Shown here: in pieces, positions 1 to 9,400 of the stretch | Numbering within the stretch: the first letter of the stretch is position 1 | Layout of the letters: each line of letters starts with the position of its first letter | Source of the DNA: Limnohabitans sp. | GTDB lineage: Bacteria; Pseudomonadota; Gammaproteobacteria; Burkholderiales; Burkholderiaceae_C | Direction of reading: 5' to 3' | Assembly (NCBI GenBank): GCA_009693225.1 | Contig: SHXP01000020.1 | Coordinates: 1-16,881, forward strand | DNA length: 16,881 nucleotides | Program-made: the position numbers and the translations under genes | The notes under the pieces: generated by a model | Database searches by the model: none | What the model saw: only the letters and a program-made list of their open reading frames with translations | What the model was told of the DNA's origin: nothing

Positions 1-2441
1 GTATGGTGGCTGTGGGAGGTTACGGACGCCAGGCCTTGTTTCCCTATTCAGATGTCGATGTGCTGGTGCTGCTGCCTGACGGCATCAGCCCTGACAGCGA
101 TGAAGTCTTGAAAAACAAAGTCGAGACCTTCATCGGCAGTTGCTGGGACACGGGCCTGGAAATCGGCTCAAGCGTGCGCAATCTGTCGGATTGCATCCAT
201 GAAGCTCAAGCCGACATTACGGTGCAAACCGCGATGCTGGAGTCCCGTTTTCTGACCGGCAATCCGGATTTGATGCAAAGCTTTGAACACAGCTTCCAAA
301 CCAGACTCGATGCCAGGACTTTTTTCACCGGCAAAACGCTGGAAATGCAACAGCGGCATAACAAGTTCGAGAATTCGCCTTACTCGCTGGAGCCCAATTG
401 CAAAGAGTCGCCCGGCGGCCTGCGCGATTTGCAAATGCTGTTGTGGCTGGCCAGGGCCAGCGGACTGGGTCACAGCTGGAAAGACCTGCGCGCGCGCGGC
501 ATGGTGACCTCATTGGAATTGCGCGAATTGCAACGCAATGAGAACCTGTTGTCGCTGCTGCGCTGGCGCTTGCACTGGAGCGCCAGACGCCGGGAAGACC
601 GCCTGGTATTTGACCTGCAAACCCAGCTCGCGCACAGCCTGGGGCTGTCGGCCGACAGCGGGGACGCTAGGCTGGCACGCGCCGCCAGCGAAGCCTTGAT
701 GAAGCGCTATTACTGGGCTGCCAAAGCGGTCACCCAGTTGAACCAGATCATTCACCTGAACATCGAAGACTGGTTGTTTCAACAGACCCAGTCGCACCCG
801 CCGCGCCCTTTGAACGATCGTTTTCTGGACAAGGCAGGCATGCTGGAAGTGGTCGACAATCACTTGTACCAGCGCGAGCCGCAGGCTATTTTGGAAACCT
901 TTCTGGTCTACCAGGAAACGGTGGGCATCAAAGGTTTGTCGGCGCGCACGCTGCGAGCCTTGTACAACGCCAGGGGTTTGATGAATGCGCAGTTCCGGCG
1001 CGACCCGGCCAACCGCGCCATGTTCATGCGCATTTTGCAGACCTCGCAAGGCATTACCCATGCCATGCGATTGATGAACCAGACCTCGGTTCTGGGTCGT
1101 TATCTGTGGGTGTTCAGGCGCATCGTCGGACAAATGCAGCACGATTTGTTCCATGTCTACACCGTGGATCAGCATATTCTGATGGTGCTGCGCAATGTAC
1201 GCCGATTCTTCATCGTCGAACACGCCCATGAATACCCTTTTTGCTCGCAACTTGCTGCCGGCTGGGATCAGCCCTGGATTTTGTATGTGGCGGCGCTCTT
1301 TCACGACATTGCCAAAGGGCGGGGCGGCGACCACTCGGACCTCGGTGCGCACGAGGTGCGCTTGTTCTGCCGCCAGCACGGCATTGCCAAGGCCGTTCAG
1401 CAATTGATTGAATTCCTGGTCAGGCATCACTTGACCATGAGCAACGTGGCGCAAAAACAGGACCTGAGCGACCCGGATGTGGTGAAAGCATTTGCGCTTA
1501 CTGTCGGTAATGAACGTTATTTGCGCGCCTTGTATTTGCTGACCGTGGCCGATATACGCGGCACCAGTCCAAAGGTGTGGAACGCCTGGAAAGGCAAGCT
1601 GCTGGAGGATTTGTACCGCGCCAGCGCCGCTGTTCTGGGCGGTCAGGCGCATGACCCGCATGCGCTGGTTGAAATGCGCAAGCGCGAGGCACTGGAAACG
1701 CTAGACTTTTACGCCATGCCGTTTGAATCGCACAAGGATTTATGGCACACCCTGGATGTCGGTTATTTCATGCGCCACGATGCCGCCGATATTGCCTGGC
1801 ACACACGTCAGTTGTCCAGACCGCTGGCCTTGGCCAAAGCGCAAGGCGTTGCTCCCGGGGTCACTGTGAAGGCGCGTTTGTCACCCCTGGGCGAAGGCTT
1901 GCAAGTCATGGTCTACACGCCGGATCAAGCCGATTTGTTTGCCCGTATTTGCGGTTATTTCGACCAGGCTGAATTCAGCATTCTGGATGCCAAGGTGCAC
2001 ACCGCGAAAAACGGCTATGCCCTGGACACATTCCAGGTGGTCACACCGATGTTGAACGTGCATTACCGCGAAATCACACCGATGGTGGAAAACGGTTTGA
2101 AGCAGGCGATTGAACTTGGCGAACCCTTGCACAAACCGCGCAAGGGCGGCCGTGTCTCGCGTCGAGTCAAAAGCTTTCCCATCGCGCCGCGTGTGCGCCT
2201 GCAACCGGATGAAAAAGCGCAGCGCTGGCTGCTCAGTATTTCCGCCAGCGACCGCGCCGGCTTGCTGTATGGCGTGGCGCAAATACTTGCGCAGCACCAT
2301 ATCAATGTGCTGCTAGCCAAAGTCAGCACCCTGGGTGAGCGGGTCGAAGATACTTTTCTCATTGATGGCCCGGCTTTGCAGCACAACCGCACGCAGATTG
2401 ACCTGGAAACCCAGTTACTGGCTGTACTCGGCGGCACTTGA
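1..2441 (+). CDS. glnD: GlnD, bifunctional PII uridylyltransferase / uridylyl-removing enzyme, 5' end outside window
   Basis: GlnD senses glutamine and adds or removes UMP on PII signal proteins, so setting nitrogen assimilation. The visible part is 812 codons, against roughly 850-900 residues in the family, so about 60-80 N-terminal residues are missing; the ATG at base 3 is internal. Seen in order: the nucleotidyltransferase signature GGYGR at visible residues 5-9 with SDVD at 16-19 (metal-binding aspartates); a helical region; an HD phosphohydrolase domain with VYTVDQH ending at 391 and FHDIAKG carrying the HD pair at 434-435; and two C-terminal ACT domains at about 640-720 and 745-812, the second beginning near WLLSISASDRAGLLYG. 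All key motifs are intact. It ends 6 bp from the convergent sugar kinase gene with no hairpin between them. Identification is very secure. Confidence 0.97.
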   Translation, partial: MVAVGGYGRQALFPYSDVDVLVLLPDGISPDSDEVLKNKVETFIGSCWDTGLEIGSSVRNLSDCIHEAQADITVQTAMLESRFLTGNPDLMQSFEHSFQTRLDARTFFTGKTLEMQQRHNKFENSPYSLEPNCKESPGGLRDLQMLLWLARASGLGHSWKDLRARGMVTSLELRELQRNENLLSLLRWRLHWSARRREDRLVFDLQTQLAHSLGLSADSGDARLARAASEALMKRYYWAAKAVTQLNQIIHLNIEDWLFQQTQSHPPRPLNDRFLDKAGMLEVVDNHLYQREPQAILETFLVYQETVGIKGLSARTLRALYNARGLMNAQFRRDPANRAMFMRILQTSQGITHAMRLMNQTSVLGRYLWVFRRIVGQMQHDLFHVYTVDQHILMVLRNVRRFFIVEHAHEYPFCSQLAAGWDQPWILYVAALFHDIAKGRGGDHSDLGAHEVRLFCRQHGIAKAVQQLIEFLVRHHLTMSNVAQKQDLSDPDVVKAFALTVGNERYLRALYLLTVADIRGTSPKVWNAWKGKLLEDLYRASAAVLGGQAHDPHALVEMRKREALETLDFYAMPFESHKDLWHTLDVGYFMRHDAADIAWHTRQLSRPLALAKAQGVAPGVTVKARLSPLGEGLQVMVYTPDQADLFARICGYFDQAEFSILDAKVHTAKNGYALDTFQVVTPMLNVHYREITPMVENGLKQAIELGEPLHKPRKGGRVSRRVKSFPIAPRVRLQPDEKAQRWLLSISASDRAGLLYGVAQILAQHHINVLLAKVSTLGERVEDTFLIDGPALQHNRTQIDLETQLLAVLGGT

Positions 2442-2447
2442 ACCGGG

Positions 2448-3353
2448 TCAACGGCACAGCCAGGCGGCACCGCGCACACCCGAAGAATCACCGTGTACGG
2501 CCCGGCGCACCGGCGTGAAAGCTTTGACGCCGAAACTGTATCGGGCAATGATTCCGCCTAAGCGCGGGTACAACTCCTGCACATTGCTCATGCCGCCGCC
2601 GAGCACGACGGCATCCGGATCCAGCAGGTTGATGACTTGCGCGAGCGCGCGGCCCAGGCGGTTCACATACCTGTCAAAACTGGCCGATGCCAGGTCGTCG
2701 CCTTCACGCATGGCGTGCACAATGTCCGGCGCATGCATTGTCTGTCCGGTGTGTCTGAGATGGTCTTGCGCAAATGCCGGCCCGCTGAGCCAGGTTTCAT
2801 GGCAGCCGGTCTGGCCGCACCAGCACGGGGGCACCTGGAGTTCATCCGCTGTCGGCCAGGGCAAGGGGTTGTGCCCCCATTCACCGGCTATGGCGTGCCT
2901 GCCGGTCAACAACTGCCGGTTCACCACGATGCCGCCGCCGCAACCAGTGCCCAGAATCACCGCAAAAACAACATTGCAACCTGCCCCTGCACCATCAACG
3001 GCTTCACTCAAAGCCAGGCAGTTCGCGTCGTTTTGCAGACGCACTTCGCAGCCGAGCAGGTGTTGCAAATCATCCTGCAAGGGTTGATGGTTCATCACCT
3101 GTGTGTTGGACCCTCTGACCAGCTGCGTATGCACATCCAGACAGCCCGGAATGCCGATCCCGACACAGTCCGGTTTGGCTGTTCCCAGGCTGGCACACGC
3201 TTGGTCAAGAAGTTGTTGAATAGTTTTCAATATTAAGGGATAACTGTCGCCGGGTGTGGCCTGTCGGTGACGTAAAACAATCTCACCGGCATCATCCAGA
3301 ACGGCAATTTCGGTTTTGGTCCTGCCTAGGTCAAAGCCGAATTGCAGCTTCAT
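2448..3353 (-). CDS. mak: ROK-family sugar kinase, fructokinase (Mak)-like
   Basis: This 301-residue cytoplasmic kinase most likely phosphorylates fructose or a related hexose with ATP. Seen: the N-terminal phosphate-binding motif DLGRTKTE (residues 8-15), NDAN at 108-111 with the likely catalytic Asp109, the ROK signature around GTGCGGGIVV (136-145) leading to GEWGH (157-161), and the zinc-site cysteines in CWCGQTGC (177-184) with His161. VLGGGMSNV and HGDSSGVRGAAW near the C-terminus closely resemble, from memory, E. coli fructokinase Mak; sugar specificity remains an inference (glucokinase or NagK-type activity is possible). Its ATG overlaps the ligA stop as ATGA, so it is probably translated by coupling from ligA. 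It converges on glnD. Confidence 0.9.
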   Translation of the reverse strand: MKLQFGFDLGRTKTEIAVLDDAGEIVLRHRQATPGDSYPLILKTIQQLLDQACASLGTAKPDCVGIGIPGCLDVHTQLVRGSNTQVMNHQPLQDDLQHLLGCEVRLQNDANCLALSEAVDGAGAGCNVVFAVILGTGCGGGIVVNRQLLTGRHAIAGEWGHNPLPWPTADELQVPPCWCGQTGCHETWLSGPAFAQDHLRHTGQTMHAPDIVHAMREGDDLASASFDRYVNRLGRALAQVINLLDPDAVVLGGGMSNVQELYPRLGGIIARYSFGVKAFTPVRRAVHGDSSGVRGAAWLCR

Positions 3354-5425
3354 GGCGATTTGACCAGCGCCATCAAAGCCGCCTCATCCAGCACCGGTAT
3401 ACCCAGGGAAATGGCTTTTTCCAATTTGCTGCCGGCGGACTCCCCAGCTATCACGCCGGTGGTTTTTTTGCTCACACTGCCAGCCACTTTGGCGCCGGCC
3501 TCCTCCAGCATGGCTTGCGCCTGGTCACGCGACAGCGTAGGCAAGGTGCCGGTGATCACATAGGTGTGCCCGGCCAGCGGCAGGTCCAGTCTTGCACCGG
3601 GGGCAGACTCTTCCCAGTTCACCCCACAAGCGCGCAGTTGCTCAACCACTTCGCGGTTATGGGACTGGTCAAAAAAAGTTCTGAGGCTTTGCGCCACCAC
3701 CGGCCCGACATCGTTGACCGTCAGCAGTTGCTCCATGCTGGCGTCCATCACTGCGTCCATGCTGCCGAAATGTCGCGCCATATCCTTGGCCGTGGCTTCG
3801 CCGACATGCCGTATGCCCAGTCCGAAAATAAAGCGCGGCAATGTGGTGAGTTTGGAGCGCTGCAGACTGGCCAGCAAATTGTTGGCGGATTTCTCGGCCA
3901 TGCGCTCCAGCGACGACAGTTGGCTGAAACCTAGTTTGTACAAGTCCGACAAGGTATTGACCAGACCGGCATCGACCAGCTGATCCACCAGTTTTTCACC
4001 CAGGTCAGCAATGTCGACAGCGCGCTTGTGGGCGAAATGCAAAATAGCCTGCTTGCGTTGCGCACTGCAAAACAAACCGCCGGTGCAGCGGTAATCCGCC
4101 TCTCCGTCTTCGCGCACGGCCAGGCTGCCGCAGACCGGGCAAAGCGCGGGCATGGTGAAAATCCGCGCGTCCTGCATGCGCTTTTCCAGCATCACAGAGA
4201 CCACTTCGGGAATCACATCACCGGCGCGTCGCACGATGACCGTGTCTGCGACACGCACATCCTTGCGCCTGGCTTCATCTTCATTGTGAAGCGTGGCATT
4301 GGTGACCGTCACACCGCCGACAAACACCGGCGCGAGTTTGGCCACCGGCGTGAGCTTGCCGGTGCGGCCGACTTGCACCTCGATACCTAGCACGGTGGTC
4401 AGTTCCTCTTGCGCCGGGTATTTGTGCGCCACGGCCCAGCGCGGCTCACGGCTGACCATGCCCATGCGCGCCTGCAAGCCGATATCGCTGACTTTGTAAA
4501 CCACACCGTCGATGTCAAAGGGCAGGCTGTCGCGCAAAGCGGCGATCTCCTGGTGGAAAGTGATCAGGCCACTGGCGCCGTTGACCTGTCTGCTGTGCTC
4601 TGATACCGGAAAGCCCCAATCCTTGAGTGCTGTCAATACCTGTTGGTGGCTGCCGAAAGCCTGCAACCCGTTTAAGGTGGCTTCCACAGGACTCAGTGTG
4701 TGTGCCGCATCAGGATGAAAATGCAGCGCATAGGCATAAAAACTCAAAGGACGCTGGGCTGCAATTTTGGGGTCAAGTTGCCTGACCGCGCCGGCGGCGG
4801 CGTTGCGCGGGTTGACAAAAGTTTTTTCATGTTTCAAGCCTTCGGCAATGCACTTGCGCTGCCGTTCGTTCAGGCTTTCAAAATCATCCCGACGCATATA
4901 AACCTCGCCACGAACCTCCAGTTCTGCCGGTGCGCTGTCAGGCAAACACAAAGGGATCTGGCCGATGGTGCGGATATTGTGCGTGACATCCTCGCTGGTT
5001 TCGCCGTCGCCCCGGGTACAGGCTTGTACCAGCAGGCGGTGACGGTATATCAGGCTGATGGCCAGTCCGTCGAACTTCAATTCAGCCACATAGTTGACCG
5101 GCGGGTCTGTATCGTTTAATTGCAACTGTTTGCGCACACGGGCGTCAAACTGCACGGCCCCTTGCTCGCTGATATCAGTTTCAGTGTGGATGCTCAGCAT
5201 GGGGACGCGGTGGCGCACCTGGGTAAAAGCCGCCATGGGCGCTGCGCCGACGCGTTGCGTCGGTGAATCCGGCGTGATCAGTCCGGGGTGAGCCGCCTCC
5301 AGCGCCTGCAACTCACGAAACAAGCGGTCATACTCGGCATCCGGCATCAGCGGATCATCAAGCACGTGGTAGTGATGGCCTGCCAGTTGTAGTTGTTGCC
5401 GCAGTTGCACCAGCCTGTCAAGCAT
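3350..5425 (-). CDS. ligA: LigA, NAD-dependent DNA ligase
   Basis: LigA seals nicks in replication and repair, using NAD+ to adenylate itself. The 691-residue length is normal (E. coli 671). Seen: domain Ia with HYHVLDDPLMPDAEYDRL (residues 18-35) for NMN binding; the adenylation motif KFDG with active-site Lys117; DGVVYK at 306-311; RWAVAHKYP around 329-337; a C4 zinc finger (Cys429, 432, 447, 453); helix-hairpin-helix repeats (for example GLGIRHVGE at 535-543); and a C-terminal BRCT domain from about 615. The ATG start matches the family N-terminus. It sits 8 bp after zipA, and its TGA overlaps the next gene's ATG. The smc-zipA-ligA order is typical of betaproteobacteria (known from memory). 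Nothing is missing or truncated. Confidence 0.98.
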   Translation of the reverse strand: MLDRLVQLRQQLQLAGHHYHVLDDPLMPDAEYDRLFRELQALEAAHPGLITPDSPTQRVGAAPMAAFTQVRHRVPMLSIHTETDISEQGAVQFDARVRKQLQLNDTDPPVNYVAELKFDGLAISLIYRHRLLVQACTRGDGETSEDVTHNIRTIGQIPLCLPDSAPAELEVRGEVYMRRDDFESLNERQRKCIAEGLKHEKTFVNPRNAAAGAVRQLDPKIAAQRPLSFYAYALHFHPDAAHTLSPVEATLNGLQAFGSHQQVLTALKDWGFPVSEHSRQVNGASGLITFHQEIAALRDSLPFDIDGVVYKVSDIGLQARMGMVSREPRWAVAHKYPAQEELTTVLGIEVQVGRTGKLTPVAKLAPVFVGGVTVTNATLHNEDEARRKDVRVADTVIVRRAGDVIPEVVSVMLEKRMQDARIFTMPALCPVCGSLAVREDGEADYRCTGGLFCSAQRKQAILHFAHKRAVDIADLGEKLVDQLVDAGLVNTLSDLYKLGFSQLSSLERMAEKSANNLLASLQRSKLTTLPRFIFGLGIRHVGEATAKDMARHFGSMDAVMDASMEQLLTVNDVGPVVAQSLRTFFDQSHNREVVEQLRACGVNWEESAPGARLDLPLAGHTYVITGTLPTLSRDQAQAMLEEAGAKVAGSVSKKTTGVIAGESAGSKLEKAISLGIPVLDEAALMALVKSP

Positions 5426-5433
5426 GTGATCGC

Positions 5434-6480
5434 TCAGCTGAAAAGTCGGCGTGCTTGCAGAGAACCGGCGGCCAGATCGCGGGCGGCAAGTTCGTCATAG
5501 AGTTGACGCAAATCCCGGTCGATCATCTGAATCGCCTGCTCTGACAAAGGCTGTCCGTTGTCATCGGTGATCATGCCGTCCATGGCGTCTGCCAAAGCCT
5601 GTGCAGCCTCGCACATGCGGGCAAAAGCCTGTTCGGCTTGAGATACCTGGGGCACATCCAGCGTCAGGCTGATGATGCGCAAGGCGGCCTGGTTAGGGTC
5701 TTCGGCCATGGCCGCACGCGCATCAAAATGCAACACCAGCACCGGCGGCAAACCCATATGGGAAGCCGGGACCACCATGCGCCCCGGAATGACACCGGGG
5801 ACAAAGCCCTGGCGTGCCGCCTGTTGCTGGACATAGCCCGGACTCCAGGCCGATTTGCGCGCCTGCAAGGTGAAACTGAGCTGGGCGTCGTGGGAACCGG
5901 CGAACTGATCAAGCTCGCGCGCATGGGCCAGAGCTTCACGCATGTCAGGGAATTCAGGAGTGGCTGAAAACACTTCAGCAAAGGCCTGGGCTTTGACAAC
6001 AAATTCGGAAAATTCGATTTCGTTAAAAGGTCCTTGCCGGTTAGCCACTTGTATGCCGGCTTGGAAGCCGCTGTAAAAACGTTGTGCCTGCAGGATCTCC
6101 CAATCGCCGTTATCCGCATTCAGACCCTCGACAACAAACAGTTTGTTGCCGACCCGGCGTATCGGCGGCAAGGCTGCCAGCGCTGCCTCGCCGGAAACAG
6201 GCGCATCGAGTTCCATGGCGGCAATCACATCGATCAGGGCATCGAGTTGCGATGACACATCGCGCTGCGGAACCTCATTGTGAAGATCGGCATCCATGGC
6301 CGGTTCGCGTTTGCCGTCATCATGACCCGGAATCACCTCAAGGGCCTGCAATTCATCGGCAGTCACCAGGGGCTCGGCCTGTTTGGGCTGGCTTTGGCGC
6401 GAAGTCCAGGTGCTGTGAGCCACCACCAGTACCAGCACCAGGCCGCCGGCTATCGCCAGCCATATTTGCAAATTGCTCAT
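5434..6480 (-). CDS. zipA: ZipA-like cell division protein, FtsZ anchor
   Basis: ZipA tethers FtsZ filaments to the inner membrane at the division septum. I start the gene at the ATG ending at 6480 (348 residues, MSNLQIWLAIAGG...), because the frame remains open further upstream only as a shadow inside smc and the chosen start gives the expected N-terminal anchor. Seen: one hydrophobic segment at about residues 5-22 with a very short N-terminal tail, a charged and variable linker to about residue 110, and a C-terminal globular region whose last 140 residues (from about QARKSAWSPGY) resemble the ZipA FtsZ-binding domain. Overall length is near E. coli ZipA (328). It starts 10 bp after the smc stop and has no strong Shine-Dalgarno, so coupling to smc is likely. 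Sequence conservation in this family is low, so the call rests partly on gene order. Confidence 0.87.
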   Translation of the reverse strand: MSNLQIWLAIAGGLVLVLVVAHSTWTSRQSQPKQAEPLVTADELQALEVIPGHDDGKREPAMDADLHNEVPQRDVSSQLDALIDVIAAMELDAPVSGEAALAALPPIRRVGNKLFVVEGLNADNGDWEILQAQRFYSGFQAGIQVANRQGPFNEIEFSEFVVKAQAFAEVFSATPEFPDMREALAHARELDQFAGSHDAQLSFTLQARKSAWSPGYVQQQAARQGFVPGVIPGRMVVPASHMGLPPVLVLHFDARAAMAEDPNQAALRIISLTLDVPQVSQAEQAFARMCEAAQALADAMDGMITDDNGQPLSEQAIQMIDRDLRQLYDELAARDLAAGSLQARRLFS

Positions 6481-6490
6481 TGACGGGCTT

Positions 6491-9400
6491 TCAAGAAGTT
6501 TCGACCAAGGAGACTGCTGCCTCAATGTCAACCGCCACGATACGCGATACGCCCTGCTCCTGCATGGTGACTCCAATGAGTTGTTCGGCCATTTCCATGG
6601 TAATCTTGTTGTGCGAGATAAACAGGAACTGGGTTTCTTTGGACATGCTTGACACCAGTTTTCTGTAACGCTCCGTGTTGGCATCATCCAGAGGCGCGTC
6701 GACCTCGTCAAGCAGGCAAAACGGCGCCGGATTCAGTTGGAAGATGGCAAATACCAGAGCGATGGCAATCAAGGCCTTCTCGCCGCCTGACAACAGGTAA
6801 ATGGTCTGGTTTTTCTTGCCCGGAGGCTGCGCCATGACCTGCACGCCGGAGTCTAGGATCTCGTCGCCGGTCATCACCAACTTGGCCGTGCCGCCCCCAA
6901 ACAACTTGGGGAACATGATGCCGAAATGGTGGTTCACGGTTTCAAAGGTTTGCGCCAGCAAGGCCCGGGTTTCGATATCAATTTTGCGGATCGCGTCTTC
7001 CAGGGTGTTGATGGCTTCATTCAAATCGGCGGATTGTGCATCCAGGAATTGTTTGCGCTCGCTGGCAACACCGAATTCTTCAAGCGCGGCCAGATTGATA
7101 GCACCCAAGGATTGGATTTCGCGATGCAACTGGTCTATCTCGGTTTGCAGGCCGTGTAATCTGACCTGTCCGGATTGAAGGGATGTTTCGATGGCGGCCA
7201 CATCCGCTTGCGCTTCTTGCAGAAAACGGTCGTACTGTTCATAGCCCAGGCGTGCCGCTTGTTCTTTGAGTTGCGCGTCAACAATGCGTTGACGCATGGG
7301 TTCGAGTTCGCGCTCAATTTTCAGGCGCTCTTCATTGCTGGTGCGCAACTGGTGTGTCAGGCCGTCGTACTCGTAGCGCTTGGCCGCAAGCAGGTTTTCC
7401 CGTTCGAGTTTGAGCGACAGCGCATCCTGCAAACCTGCCTGGGCTGCGGTGTCGGACAATGTGTCAAGTTCGGCCTGCTGGCGGCTGTGTTCTGCCAAGA
7501 GTTGTTGAATTTGTTGTGCCGCCGTGTCGCGTGTGCGTTGCAATTCGGCGAGCTTGGCGTTGAGACTGCGCAACTCAAACTCGGTTTCCTGTGTTTGACG
7601 TTCTATCAGGCGTAGGTTTTCCCGCTCCTGGCCGGATTGCTGTTCGGCAAGTTCAGCCTTTTCTTCGAGCATGACCTGGCGCTCCTGGGCTTGTGCCAAT
7701 TGTATGTCCAGGGTTTCAAAACCGGCTTTATCTGCCTGAGCGCGCTCCTGCAGCACGTACAGTTGGGCCTGTAATTCATCCGCTTCGCCCGTGAGCTGAT
7801 CTTGCCGGGTACGGACCTGGTCGGCCAGTTGTTGCAAGCGCAAGAACTCCACATTCAAGCTGTGGGCCTGCGACTGGGCCTGTGTCGCTTCAACACGTTT
7901 CTGAGTGCGTTGCTGGGCTGATTGCGCGGCAGCGGATTCGGTACGCGACAGTTGAAGACATGCTTCTTCAGCCATGAGTGACTGGGCACGGATTTGCTTG
8001 TCCAGATTCTCGATTTCCTGGGCGCGGGCCAGTAAGCCGGATTGTTCACTGTCCTGGGCATAAAAACTCACGCTGTGCAAACCGACAGCATGGCCTTGCG
8101 GGGTGAACACCTGTTGTCCGGCTTGCAATCGGTCGCGACAGGCCAGCGCTTCGTCCAGGCTGGCGGTTGTGAAACAGCCGCTGAGCCAGTCACTCAACAA
8201 ACCGTTCAATGCGGCATCATTCAATTTCAATTGATCGAACAAACGCGGCAGTCCGCCGGATGGTTGTGCGCTTGCCGCCGCTGCCGGCGAATAAAAACTC
8301 AGCCTGGCGGCCGGCGCATCAGCAGCAAAGGCTTTGACGGTGTCAAGACGGGATACTTCCAGGGCGGCAAGGCGTTCACGCAACGCAGATTCAAGTGCCT
8401 TTTCCCAGCCGGGCGTTACATGCACTTTTCTCCACAAGGGTTGCAAGGATTGCAAGCCGTGTTTGCTCAGCCAGGGCGTGAGTCTCTCGTCGCTGCACAG
8501 TTTTTCCTGCAATGCCTTCAAAGCTTGCTGGCGCGCCTGCAATTCCACCAGTTTGCCGGACTCCCGGTTAGAGTTTTCCTGAGCGGTTCTACGGTTGGCT
8601 TCGATCTCCTCGACCATGGCCTCGAGTTCGTCGAGTTGAGCCTGTGTTTGTTCCGACAGGGTATCGGCCAGGCTGAGTTGTTCCTGCAGTTGTTTCAATT
8701 GCAGTTCATCGGGTGCAGCCAGGGCATGACGGTCGGACTGCAAACGCTCCAGACGCTGTTCCAGCTGGCGTGACTGTTCCTGCAAACCGCGTTGTTCCGC
8801 GGCCAGTACTTTTATTTGCTGCTGGATCTGGTTGACAGATTCGATCTGCTGCTGCACTTGCCTTCTGGCATCCATCCAGGCTTGTTCGAGCGCAGGCAGT
8901 CGTTGCTGGCGGTCATGTACATCAGTTTGCAATTGCGTCATGCGGGCTTGCAAGACCTCACCCTGGTCTTGCAGGTTCAAGGTCTGTTCGGCGGCTTGTT
9001 CGGATTGTTGAGCCCAGTGCAAGCTTTGTTGATGGATCTGCTGCAGGCGATCCTGGGCACGTTGCCTGCCCTCAAGCACAAACCGGATTTCGGCCTCAAG
9101 GCGGCCGACTTCTGCACTGGCCTGGTACAGCTGGCCTTGCGCATGGTTAACCTGTTCGCCGGATTCGTAATGCGCCTGGCGAATGGTCTCGACAGCGGCC
9201 TGTATCTGACTGAGTTCGGCATTTTTAGCTTCCAGCGCATTGGTGGCCTGATCAGCCTGCTGCTTGAGACCGGCTTGCTCGCTGTGTGCCTGTTGGCGTT
9301 TCAAAAACCACTGCTGCTGTTGCTTGAGCTTTGCCTGTTGCTGCAAATGATTAAAGCGTTGCGCGACTTCAGCCTGGCGTTCAAGCTTTTCGAGATTGGC

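Noticed and set aside
510..1661. Long open frame (383 codons) antisense to glnD
   Set aside because: It lies fully inside glnD, its translation shows no recognisable motif, and such antisense frames are common when codon use suppresses reverse-strand stops.
4735..4746. CATAAAAACTCA-like word also seen near 8058 and 8290
   Set aside because: These occur within reading frames at varying contexts, with no spacing pattern; they look like chance repeats of Y-A/F-Y/S codons rather than a repeat family.
6084..6668. 194-codon plus-strand frame over zipA/smc
   Set aside because: Shadow of the real minus-strand genes, with no recognisable motif.
6481..6711. N-terminal extension of zipA by 77 codons into smc
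   Set aside because: The extension is the smc 3' end read in another frame; the ATG at 6480 gives the proper short tail and membrane anchor expected of ZipA.
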